Of a stretch of DNA of 15,372 bases, positions 1 through 6,807 are shown piece after piece (the first letter of the stretch is position 1; each line of letters opens with the position of its first letter). The notes under the pieces were generated by a model. That model did no database searches and was not told the DNA's origin. It saw only the letters and a program-made list of their open reading frames with translations. The DNA is from Fimbriimonadaceae bacterium. GTDB lineage: Bacteria; Armatimonadota; Fimbriimonadia; Fimbriimonadales; Fimbriimonadaceae. The DNA lies in the NCBI GenBank assembly GCA_014380605.1, contig JACMJO010000407.1, positions 1 to 15,372 on the forward strand, in the 5' to 3' direction. The position numbers were made by a program, and so were the translations under genes.

Positions 1-1
1 C

Positions 2-865
2 CCTTTGGAGATGGCTCAAGCATATAGCACCTTTATGCTTAGGGGCAATCGGGCAAAGCCTTACTGTATTAGTAGGGTTGTCGGACCAGATGGAACGGTC
101 TTACGGCTTTACCAACCGGAGATCACCTCGAACGCTCTGGATCAACGAGTCGCCGATGAGATCGACGCCTTGATGAGAATGGTCGTTACCAGCGGTACGG
201 GAAAAAGGGCTGGCGGAGTGCCCAATGCTCGAGGCAAGACTGGCACGACGTCGGACAACAAAGACGCGTGGTTCTGCGGATATGCAGATGGCGTCGTTGG
301 AATCGGATGGATTGCCAATGAGGTTCCTCGAGAGGGCAAATCGCCCATTTACTTACCGATGTCCAGCCGAACGTTCGGTGGAACGGTGACGGTTGAATTC
401 TGGGCGAAGGTCATGAAGTATGCCCAGAAGCGCTTTGGAAAGCAGATGGAACGACCTTCTATGTCGAGCATCTTTAGGAATGGCCAGCCAGTGGAGGATA
501 TTGGTCCAGGAGACATTCCCGAGGACACGCCGCCCGTCGAGGATCCGCCCGAAGAAGATCCCATCAGCGACCCTGTAGTCCTTCCGGGCGAGCCGGTTCC
601 AAATCCGGGCCAGACAACGGGCACGACTGGAACGCAAGATCCCGGACAAATCCCTCCAGTGGGCCCGGGCACGGCGCCGCCGGTAGGACCTGGGATAAGA
701 CCTCCGGTGGATCCTCCGAGAGAAGAGGGTCTGGTTGAAGTCGACGTATGTGCGGATACGGGAATGCGATCCAGCATCTACTGTCCAGAAACCGTTACGA
801 GGCGTTTTGCTCGGGGGCAGGAACCACGCCGCAGATGCACGAAGCATGGGGGGCAACATCGATAA
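2..865 (+). CDS. Class A penicillin-binding protein (PBP1A-type), C-terminal part, 5' truncated by window edge
   Basis: This is the end of a bifunctional peptidoglycan synthase that polymerises glycan strands and cross-links stem peptides outside the membrane. Only the last part of the transpeptidase domain is present. The frame is open from nt 2, and the opening PLEMAQAYSTF matches the region between the SxN and KTG motifs, so the gene begins upstream of the window and the TTG at nt 5 is not a start. The KTGTT motif is encoded at 236-250 and is followed by the usual AWFCGYADGVVGIGWI strand. From about nt 490 to 720 comes a Pro/Gly/Glu-rich linker with short PPVGPG-type repeats, and then a Cys-containing tail (C-x10-C ... 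CTKH) of a kind I recall from other class A PBPs. The stop is 3 bp before mrdA, so the two are probably one operon. The family call is secure; the exact subtype is not. Confidence 0.93.
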   Translation, partial: PLEMAQAYSTFMLRGNRAKPYCISRVVGPDGTVLRLYQPEITSNALDQRVADEIDALMRMVVTSGTGKRAGGVPNARGKTGTTSDNKDAWFCGYADGVVGIGWIANEVPREGKSPIYLPMSSRTFGGTVTVEFWAKVMKYAQKRFGKQMERPSMSSIFRNGQPVEDIGPGDIPEDTPPVEDPPEEDPISDPVVLPGEPVPNPGQTTGTTGTQDPGQIPPVGPGTAPPVGPGIRPPVDPPREEGLVEVDVCADTGMRSSIYCPETVTRRFARGQEPRRRCTKHGGQHR

Positions 866-868
866 CCC

Positions 869-2710
869 ATGTCCGTTATCCATCAACCCCGGAAGCCTGA
901 ACTAGACGCTCGCGTTCTGCTTTTCCCGGCGGTTCTGTTTGTTTTGCTCACCCTCCTTTTCCTGAGGTTATGGTTCTTTCAGGTCGTCAGAGCTGAAGAT
1001 CTAGTTGAGCAGGCCGCGGCCCTGAACACAACCGATATTCCCGAGCTCGCTCCCCGCGGTCTGATCTTTGATCGAAATGGAGTCATGCTTGCCGGAATCA
1101 AGCCTGAATGGGTCATCACGGCGACTCCTCGGGTCATCGACAAGCACCCGGAGGTCTTAGCTAAGCTTGCCGCCGAGCTAAATGCCGATCAAAAAAAGCT
1201 GAAAGCGAAGTTGGAAGAGGGCCGATGGAAGCCATGGTTGCCGACTCCGATTTTTGTCGGGGCAAAAACGCAGCTTGCTTCCAATATTGCCGAGCGAAGC
1301 GATGAGTTTCCTGGGGTCGATGTCCGATCCCAGCCTATGCGGCAATATCGAGACACTAAGTCGTTCTCACACTTGATGGGCTACGTTTGGGTGCCATCGG
1401 TAGAGGATGTGGAGCGAATCGAGTCGTTCGCTAAGAAGACTGCCGACTATGTGGGCCAAGGCGGGATCGAAGAATCCTACGAGAAAAACTTGATGGGCCA
1501 ATCGGGCGAAATGCGCATGGAATTGGACTCGAAGCGCCGTCCCACTAAGGTCGTGGGAAGAGATGCTTCGGTACCAGGAAGCCAAGTCATTCTGAGCATC
1601 GACAAGAACCTCCAGCAAGAGGCAATGTCTGCCCTGGGCAATTATCGGGGAGCCGTCGTGGCGTTGGACCCGAATACCGGTGAAGTCCTTTGCATGGCAA
1701 GCGCTCCAAGTTTCGACTTAGGCCTCTTCAAGAACGGCATCAGCCGGACGGATTTCGATGCTTATCAGAACAATCCGTCGAAGCCCTTTCTGAACCGCCC
1801 CACTCAGGTCAAATTCGCTCCCGGTTCGACATTCAAACTCGTGACCACTATCGCTGCCATGGAAACCGGCTACTTCAATCCAAACCGCCCTGAAAATTGC
1901 CAAGGTGGAATAAAGGTCGGCAATCGGTTCATCAAGTGCCTGGGCCATCACGGTTCGGTGACATTCCATAATGCGATGGTCAAGTCTTGCAACGCCTACT
2001 TCATGAGCCTTGCGTTAAAGTCGGGGCGTGCCGGGATGGTTAAGGCGGCTCTTGACGTCGGCGTGTATCAGAAGACGGGCCTGGATTTGCCCTCAGAGCG
2101 CCGAGGCGACATCGCAACAGAGGCCTACATGGCCCAGTACTATCCCAAAGCTGGCTGGTATGACGGAGACACCGCCCATCTTGGAATAGGTCAAGGCATC
2201 CTCGCCGTGACGCCCATCCAAATGGCCAACATTGTCGCCTTGGTGGCGAACGACGGCGTGAATTTCAAGCCCCGCCTGGTTCGTGCGATCCGAGATCCCG
2301 TGGAGATGCAGAAAGTCGAGTTGATCAAGCCAACTGAGCTTCACAAGGTAGGCGGCAGTCCTGCGTTTTGGGCGACCATGAAGTCAGCACTAGTAGACGT
2401 CATTCAGCGGGGCACGGCCAGGTCTGCGCAAATTCCAGGTATGACCTGGGGCGGCAAGACGGGACGCGCGGAGGAGAAGAAGGGCAGAAAGACGCATAGC
2501 TGGTTCATCGGCTTTGCGCCCTACGACAAGCCCAAGATCGCAATTTGCGTTTTCATAGAGGAGGGGGGACATGGAGGCGAGATTGCGGCGCCGATCGCCA
2601 AGCGAGTCGTCCAGCGCTACTTGCTGCCGCCCAAAGATTCCAAAGCCGCCTCAAAGTCGGCAACGGTGCCCCCGGCAGCCGTTGACTTATCGCGCTCGCC
2701 CATCGACTGA
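869..2710 (+). CDS. mrdA: Penicillin-binding protein 2 (class B transpeptidase, elongation)
   Basis: This is a monofunctional D,D-transpeptidase that cross-links peptidoglycan during side-wall elongation, normally working with RodA. The 613-residue protein has a short cytoplasmic N-terminus, one membrane anchor (about residues 17-40), a PBP dimer domain (about 55-230, including APRGLIFDRNGVMLA) and a transpeptidase domain. Active-site motifs are STFK (Ser320, Lys323), SCN (373-375) and KTG (530-532). The residue after KTG is Arg533, where class B enzymes usually have Thr. The catalytic domain ends near residue 590, and the last 25 or so residues are a low-complexity tail. That tail lies antisense to the 3' end of the minus-strand ligase gene at 2617-2710. 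There is no SD before the ATG; with only 3 bp after the upstream stop, translation is probably coupled. FtsI is a less likely alternative given the GLIFDRNG-type dimer domain and the pairing with a PBP1A-type gene. Confidence 0.92.
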   Translation: MSVIHQPRKPELDARVLLFPAVLFVLLTLLFLRLWFFQVVRAEDLVEQAAALNTTDIPELAPRGLIFDRNGVMLAGIKPEWVITATPRVIDKHPEVLAKLAAELNADQKKLKAKLEEGRWKPWLPTPIFVGAKTQLASNIAERSDEFPGVDVRSQPMRQYRDTKSFSHLMGYVWVPSVEDVERIESFAKKTADYVGQGGIEESYEKNLMGQSGEMRMELDSKRRPTKVVGRDASVPGSQVILSIDKNLQQEAMSALGNYRGAVVALDPNTGEVLCMASAPSFDLGLFKNGISRTDFDAYQNNPSKPFLNRPTQVKFAPGSTFKLVTTIAAMETGYFNPNRPENCQGGIKVGNRFIKCLGHHGSVTFHNAMVKSCNAYFMSLALKSGRAGMVKAALDVGVYQKTGLDLPSERRGDIATEAYMAQYYPKAGWYDGDTAHLGIGQGILAVTPIQMANIVALVANDGVNFKPRLVRAIRDPVEMQKVELIKPTELHKVGGSPAFWATMKSALVDVIQRGTARSAQIPGMTWGGKTGRAEEKKGRKTHSWFIGFAPYDKPKIAICVFIEEGGHGGEIAAPIAKRVVQRYLLPPKDSKAASKSATVPPAAVDLSRSPID

Positions 2711-4779
2711 TAGAGATCGCGAAGTTGCTTGGCAACCGTAATCCCCGTGTTGCAAATCTTAATTGCCTTCTCGGGCGATTCGCCGCCAAAGCTGCTTCCG
2801 CCAGCAGACATCTTCTTGACTTCGGGGACGGTAAGCGTTGCGTACTGGACAAGGGTATCGAGCGCGCCCTGAAGCAGAGCCACCTTCTGCTTCGCTTCAG
2901 CCGATTGGGAGGCGAGGTAGATCCGAGCGTCGGACGTTGATGTTTCGACCATTTGAGGCAGGGAACGAATCTTGTAATAGTCCGTGCCTTCCACCGCCAA
3001 CATGCGTTCCGCATAATATTTCGCCTGCGTTTCGTCGGCAAACTTTAGGGCCGTCTCTAGACCCAACTTCAAGCTGTTCAGGTTGTTTGGGTCTCGAACA
3101 AGCGCGGCCCTGATCGCGCTTTCCGCCGAGGCGTATTTTTCCTTCGAAGCCTCGTACCTGGCCAAGCTGCGCAGAATTCGCGGTGAGGGGCTAACGCTTG
3201 CCGCTTGTCTAATTGCTTCCCCTCTTCGACTCGGATCCAAAAGATGGAGGGTGTTCCAAGCCTCTCCATCCAACGGGGCAAAGGCAACCAGCCCTTCTGC
3301 GACCTCCTTGGCGGCGCCGAAGTCGCGATTTTGGGTTGCATATTGGATTTGGGTTCGGCGATATTCGGCGAGGCCGAAGTAGGACAGCATCAGAATCGGG
3401 AGAGCCGTCATGATGCCCAGGCCAAGTCGGGCCCCTTTTGGCGTGAATTCTGGCGCAACGCTGTCAGCGGAGAGGCACAGGGCTACTCCCATAAGAAGAA
3501 AGAAAGTCAGGCCGATTCCGAAGTAGTACAGGTTGCTTTCGAACATGCCGTGCGCGAACGTGCCCACGACGGCGGCCACGATTCCGGCTCGAAGCATATT
3601 CGTCTCGTCGGGCATAGAACGGGCCGCCCGGAAGGTCAGGCTTATCCAAAACCACAAGGCGGCGAACAACAAAAGCACGGCGAGCCATGATGCCTCGACT
3701 GCGAGTTGAAGCACATTGTTGTGGGCAAGCTGGGTTTGGGTGGTAAGGCCAGGTCTTGAGCCCTCATATCGATAGGTTCCCAGTCCGTAACCGGTGGGAT
3801 GCTTCAGTGATAAATGCAAACTGCCTTTCCAGAGGAGCTTGCGAAAACCCAACGACTGGGCTTGGGTATCCCCGAATGAGGACAGTCGGCCCAAGACAGG
3901 ATTGGTAGAGTTGCTGGATGTCGGTTGGTTAGCTTTTTGAATCGCCGTAAAGAGCCCAAAGCCGATCGCAAGTGTGCCCAGGGCCATGGCGACACGCTTC
4001 AGTCGTACTCCCGGCACACTCGACCACGCCAGGACCAGAATCGCAAAAGTGACGACCCCTACGATTGCCGCGCCAAACCCAGCTTTTGATCCAGTGAGGA
4101 ACAGGGCGACGCAGATCAGGGAGCATCCAACCCCGGCAAGTAGCGCCGCGCCGCGTTGAAGGGAGGGAATCAGTCCGAGTCCAATGACAAGCCCGCTCAG
4201 GAAGATTCCTGCCGTCGCATTCGGGTTGACCCATCCCGCAAAGATTCGATAGCTGGGATCTAGCGCTCGCATTTCTTGGTATTCGACGCCGATCCCACAG
4301 AGGGCCAAAACAGATACGCCAACAAACAGGGACCCCAGGATCAGTTTTGGACCGTCGTTTCGACCGAGTACGGCGACTGCTGTGAAGAAGGTTAGCGCGT
4401 ACAGCAACCACTCTCCGAGAGTGGCCATCGAAACGAATCGAAACTCGGAGAGGCCGACGGAGATAAATAATAAACCGAAGAAACCTACCATCGCGCCCGT
4501 CAATTTGATGTTAGGAAGCTGGATGACCGAACGCTGAGCGAGACTGATCGCCATCGCTGCAGCTACTAGCAGTCCGATAGCGAGGTGGCTGAAGATCGGA
4601 GTCTCCATGCCCTGAGTGAAAGGCCCGCCAAGTATCGACTTGATGAGGCTTCCGAACCCCGGTCCAAGCGGCTGGGCTTGGTCGGTGGAAATCTGGCCAC
4701 CAATGATCGGGATCAGGAAGGCCGCGATCGAGAGCATGACCTGTGGCGCGGTGTAGGTTTTTATCTCTTTGACAGCCAT
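2617..4779 (-). CDS. O-antigen ligase/polymerase-family membrane protein with TPR-like C-terminal domain
   Basis: This is a 720-residue polytopic membrane protein. Residues 1 to about 480 contain roughly 11-12 hydrophobic segments. A large loop carries a KHPTGYGLGTYRYEGSRPG stretch followed by LAHNNVLQLAVEASW (His353-Asn354-Asn355), which matches the hP.GxGxG...H-N-x-x-LQ signature of the Wzy_C/O-antigen ligase superfamily. These enzymes polymerise or transfer undecaprenyl-linked sugars on the outer face of the membrane. From about residue 490 to the end there are no membrane segments, only helical repeats resembling degenerate TPRs (for example RYEASKEKYASAESAIRAAL). It is the last gene of the glycosyltransferase operon, and its ATG overlaps the upstream gene's 3' end by 19 bp. 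The 3' end overlaps mrdA tail to tail. Whether it acts as ligase, polymerase or protein O-glycosylase cannot be told from the sequence. Confidence 0.85.
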   Translation of the reverse strand: MAVKEIKTYTAPQVMLSIAAFLIPIIGGQISTDQAQPLGPGFGSLIKSILGGPFTQGMETPIFSHLAIGLLVAAAMAISLAQRSVIQLPNIKLTGAMVGFFGLLFISVGLSEFRFVSMATLGEWLLYALTFFTAVAVLGRNDGPKLILGSLFVGVSVLALCGIGVEYQEMRALDPSYRIFAGWVNPNATAGIFLSGLVIGLGLIPSLQRGAALLAGVGCSLICVALFLTGSKAGFGAAIVGVVTFAILVLAWSSVPGVRLKRVAMALGTLAIGFGLFTAIQKANQPTSSNSTNPVLGRLSSFGDTQAQSLGFRKLLWKGSLHLSLKHPTGYGLGTYRYEGSRPGLTTQTQLAHNNVLQLAVEASWLAVLLLFAALWFWISLTFRAARSMPDETNMLRAGIVAAVVGTFAHGMFESNLYYFGIGLTFFLLMGVALCLSADSVAPEFTPKGARLGLGIMTALPILMLSYFGLAEYRRTQIQYATQNRDFGAAKEVAEGLVAFAPLDGEAWNTLHLLDPSRRGEAIRQAASVSPSPRILRSLARYEASKEKYASAESAIRAALVRDPNNLNSLKLGLETALKFADETQAKYYAERMLAVEGTDYYKIRSLPQMVETSTSDARIYLASQSAEAKQKVALLQGALDTLVQYATLTVPEVKKMSAGGSSFGGESPEKAIKICNTGITVAKQLRDLYQSMGERDKSTAAGGTVADFEAALESLGGSK

Positions 4780-5663
4780 CTCTTAACCACGTCGATCTTG
4801 TTCTTCACAATGAATAACCCCGCCCGCATGGATAATGCGAGACCCGCGCCTACAAAAGCAAACGGCCTGAGCAGAAGCGGACGTTCCGGCAGTTGGTTCT
4901 TTGTATAGAAGCGAAACATAGACCGGTGAAACCGGCCGATCATGCGATTGGGCGCCTTATCGGTGCTGCGACCAATTGCGTGGGTTATGACTGATGATGG
5001 AAAGTACACTACTTTTTGGCCAGATTTCCAAACGCGCCAGCACCAGTCGACGTCCTCGCAGAACATGAAGTATTCGGAATCAAATGCCCCGACTTCATCT
5101 ATGACTTTCTTGGTGACCAGGAACGCCGCCCCCGAGACCCAATCGACCTCGCGGGGGCCCTCGTGCTTCAAATCCTGCATCAAATACTCACGGGTGAATC
5201 GGTTATTCGGAAACAGCTTTCCCAATGGCGTGTTTCGAAATAGTGCCGCCAGTGGACTAGGGAAGCGCCGGCAGCTGTATTGAAGCGTGCCATCGGGATT
5301 CAATAGTTTTGGCGCGACAATGCCCGCCTCTGGATGTTCGTACATGTAGTCCAGGAGTCCACGAATCGCGCCGGGATGGACGATCGTGTCTGAATTCAAG
5401 GGAAAAGCATGGGGAGCAGATCGAATGCCGAGAGCATGATTGTGGCCGCCGGTAAAGCCAAGGTTGGCGTACATCCGCTCGAGGCGAACCCAGGGGAACT
5501 CTGTGGCGACCATGTCTGCGGAACCGTCGGCCGAGTTGTTATCCACCACGATGACCTCGAATCGAGCCTCACCAAGCGCATTCTGCAGACTCTGCAGGCA
5601 CAAGCGAGTGTCCTCCAAAGTGTTCCAACTACAGACGGTGATGCTAACTTCTAAATCCGGCAC
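4761..5663 (-). CDS. Family 2 glycosyltransferase (rhamnosyltransferase-like), second in operon
   Basis: This cytoplasmic GT-A glycosyltransferase is likely to add one sugar to a lipid-linked surface glycan. The fold is recognisable from VSITVCSWN at the N-terminus, VIVVDNNSADGS, and the acceptor/metal motif LNSDT. Then comes the C-terminal block with WVSGAAFLVTKKVIDEVGAFD and FMFCEDVDWCWRVW, typical of WbbL-like rhamnosyltransferases. The C-terminus has a hydrophobic helix (LLLRPFAFVGAGLALSMRAG). I chose a GTG start at 5661-5663, about 300 residues, because the family homology begins there and GGGGA lies 4 nt upstream. An ATG at 5747 is in frame but would add 28 residues that are only shadow of the upstream gene. 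With the GTG start, the gene overlaps the upstream stop by 20 bp. The donor sugar is unknown. Confidence 0.88.
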   Translation of the reverse strand: MPDLEVSITVCSWNTLEDTRLCLQSLQNALGEARFEVIVVDNNSADGSADMVATEFPWVRLERMYANLGFTGGHNHALGIRSAPHAFPLNSDTIVHPGAIRGLLDYMYEHPEAGIVAPKLLNPDGTLQYSCRRFPSPLAALFRNTPLGKLFPNNRFTREYLMQDLKHEGPREVDWVSGAAFLVTKKVIDEVGAFDSEYFMFCEDVDWCWRVWKSGQKVVYFPSSVITHAIGRSTDKAPNRMIGRFHRSMFRFYTKNQLPERPLLLRPFAFVGAGLALSMRAGLFIVKNKIDVVKRWLSKR

Positions 5664-6501
5664 TATATCCCCGGGCGCGCACCCAGGCGCCGATGTACAC
5701 CATTCCAAAAACCAACCAATAGCACGGAGCGTTCCACCAACGGACAAGGTGCTTTCGCATGAATCGGACCAAGCTTCGGTGGGACTCCCAGACCATGACC
5801 TTTCGAACCTGCTTCGTGCTTTCTCCCCCGTGGTGAAGAACCCTTACCTCCGGCGAATATAGACACGGCCACCCGTGCCGATTGAGCCGATAAAGAAGAT
5901 CGACTTCGTTGAAGAAGATCGGAAACTGCTCGTCAAAAGGTTGCTTCAGATCGCCAACTTCCGCGATCGCCTCCCTTCGAAAAAGGAGAAAGGTTCCCAT
6001 TGGCTGAGGACCAGGTTGCTCTTGGTCGTAGTCGAAGTTCGACAAACGATAGCCGCCAAATGAGCCAATCTGGATGCCCAGCATGTCCCCAGCGATACCA
6101 AGGACCGATGGAAATCCCCTTACAGATTGCTGCGTCGAGCCGTCGGTAGCCACCTGCCGGGCCCCCAACACGCCAAACTTCGGATTGACGCGCAAAGTGT
6201 GGACCGCCAAATCTAAGCTCTCATCTCGAAACTCGGTGTCCGGATTCAGTGTCAGAAGGAAGTCTCCGGAAGCGGCCTCGAAGGCGAGGTTGTTTCCTTT
6301 CGCATACCCAGTGTTGATCTTGCTCTCGATCAGGTGCACCTTAGGGAACAGCGACCTGACCATCCCCGCGCTATCGTCAGTAGAGGCATTGTCGACCACG
6401 ATCGTTTCGTAGTCTCCGTCGGGAGGAAACTGCTCAATGGACTGGAGGCAAGCGAGAAGCAAGTCGCGCGTATTCCAATTCACGATCAGGATGCTTAGCA
6501 T
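5644..6501 (-). CDS. Family 2 glycosyltransferase (rhamnosyltransferase-like), first in operon
   Basis: This is a GT-A fold glycosyltransferase of about 285 residues. Visible motifs are LSILIVNWNTRDLL at the N-terminus, TIVVDNASTDDS, NTGYAKGNNLAF and the nucleotide-sugar/metal motif LNPDTEF. Then come PMGTFLLFRREAIAEVG and a FFNEVDLLYRLNRHGW block that occupies the place of the usual EDxDxxxR region. A hydrophobic segment lies near the C-terminus. The start could be the ATG at 6517-6519 or the one at 6499-6501. I prefer 6501 because the family homology begins at once and a perfect TATAAT lies 9 nt before it, which would suit a leaderless or nearly leaderless mRNA. Neither start has an SD. The gene leads an operon with the second GT2 and the O-antigen ligase-like gene, so it probably acts in surface-polysaccharide assembly. 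Donor and acceptor are unknown. Confidence 0.87.
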   Translation of the reverse strand: MLSILIVNWNTRDLLLACLQSIEQFPPDGDYETIVVDNASTDDSAGMVRSLFPKVHLIESKINTGYAKGNNLAFEAASGDFLLTLNPDTEFRDESLDLAVHTLRVNPKFGVLGARQVATDGSTQQSVRGFPSVLGIAGDMLGIQIGSFGGYRLSNFDYDQEQPGPQPMGTFLLFRREAIAEVGDLKQPFDEQFPIFFNEVDLLYRLNRHGWPCLYSPEVRVLHHGGESTKQVRKVMVWESHRSLVRFMRKHLVRWWNAPCYWLVFGMVYIGAWVRARGYSAGFRS

Positions 6502-6510
6502 CGGGTCGCG

Positions 6511-6516
6511 ATTATA
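6511..6516 (-). promoter_or_regulatory. -10 promoter element (TATAAT) of the glycosyltransferase operon
   Basis: On the minus strand a perfect TATAAT ends 9 nt before the ATG at 6501. No good -35 is seen 16-18 nt upstream. Transcription would start at or within a few bases of the ATG, which explains the missing SD. It is adjacent to the palindrome at 6520-6532. Confidence 0.55.
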
Positions 6517-6519
6517 CAT

Positions 6520-6532
6520 GGGCTAAGAGCCC
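6520..6532. repeat. 13-bp palindrome GGGCT-AAG-AGCCC, possible operator
   Basis: This is a perfect inverted repeat with 5-bp arms and a 3-bp centre, lying just upstream of the TATAAT in what would be the -35/-10 spacer of the glycosyltransferase promoter. Its position would suit a repressor site. It may also be chance, as 5-bp arms are short. Confidence 0.3.
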
Positions 6533-6692
6533 TAGATTCCGTGGCATTGCAATCAAGAAACAATCAACATCACCGCAATGATCCTTAAAATGCTCCTTTC
6601 CCTGTACTTTTGCAGATATCCTACCGATACAAAAGGAGTTTGGGCGGATCGAAGTTGCTCCGTTTAAGCTTGCCGATACGTCCTTAGGGATA

Positions 6693-6750
6693 GCGTGAGG
6701 TACCCCACCTTGGGTTGACAGGAATACCAGGGAGGTGGTACCTTACACGC
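6693..6750 (+). promoter_or_regulatory. Long bulged inverted repeat upstream of the LysM hydrolase gene (RNA leader hairpin or operator)
   Basis: The left arm is GCGTG-AGGTACC-(CC)-ACCT (6693-6710) and the right arm is AGGT-GGTACCT-(TA)-CACGC (6733-6750). Together they make 16 Watson-Crick pairs with one 2-nt bulge on each side. The 22-nt apical region (6711-6732) can form three further pairs, TGG with CCA. It contains a perfect TTGACA at 6715-6720. I could not match it to a riboswitch family I know. As DNA, it could be an operator over a promoter; as RNA, a structured leader. No U-tract follows, so it is not a simple terminator. Confidence 0.5.
6715..6744 (+). promoter_or_regulatory. Candidate promoter for the LysM hydrolase gene (TTGACA, N18, extended -10 TGG-TACCTT)
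   Basis: A perfect -35 TTGACA lies at 6715-6720. After an 18-nt spacer there is TACCTT (6739-6744), preceded by TGG, which would be an extended -10. The -10 itself matches the consensus at only 3 of 6 positions. Initiation near 6751 would give a leader of about 57 nt. The promoter sits inside the inverted repeat at 6693-6750, so either the promoter or the RNA hairpin may be the functional element. Confidence 0.35.
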
Positions 6751-6781
6751 GTTTGCCGGGAATCGGTCGAGCGGGGGCAGC

Positions 6782-6795
6782 GCCTACGGGCGCAG
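6782..6795 (+). other. GCGCC-UACG-GGCGC hairpin immediately before the RBS of the LysM gene
   Basis: A 5-bp GC-rich stem closes a C(UACG)G tetraloop, one of the most stable tetraloops known. It ends directly before the SD AGAGGAGGAAAG (about 6794-6805). It could stabilise the leader or help expose the SD. Confidence 0.4.
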
Positions 6796-6807
6796 AGGAG
6801 GAAAGTC

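Noticed and set aside
349..886. Two long minus-strand open frames opposite the class A PBP tail
   Set aside because: They mirror the Pro/Gly-rich linker codons and have no independent support.
3205..3690. 161-codon plus-strand open frame within the ligase-like gene
   Set aside because: Antisense to clear membrane and TPR-like coding sequence; Gln/Gly/His-rich shadow composition.
3929..4411. 160-codon minus-strand open frame in another frame of the ligase-like gene
   Set aside because: Arg-rich composition and same-strand overlap with the hydrophobic segments show it is a shadow frame.
5664..5747. Upstream ATG start for the second glycosyltransferase
   Set aside because: It would add 28 residues lying wholly over the coding end of the first glycosyltransferase with no family similarity; the GTG at 5663 fits better.
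6731..6750. T-box-like GGTGGTACC followed by CGCG upstream of the LysM gene
   Set aside because: The T-box core needs AGGGUGGNACCGCG plus a specifier stem and an antiterminator, and downstream genes for tRNA charging or amino acids. Here the sequence is part of a simple inverted repeat, CGCG is offset, and the gene is a wall hydrolase.
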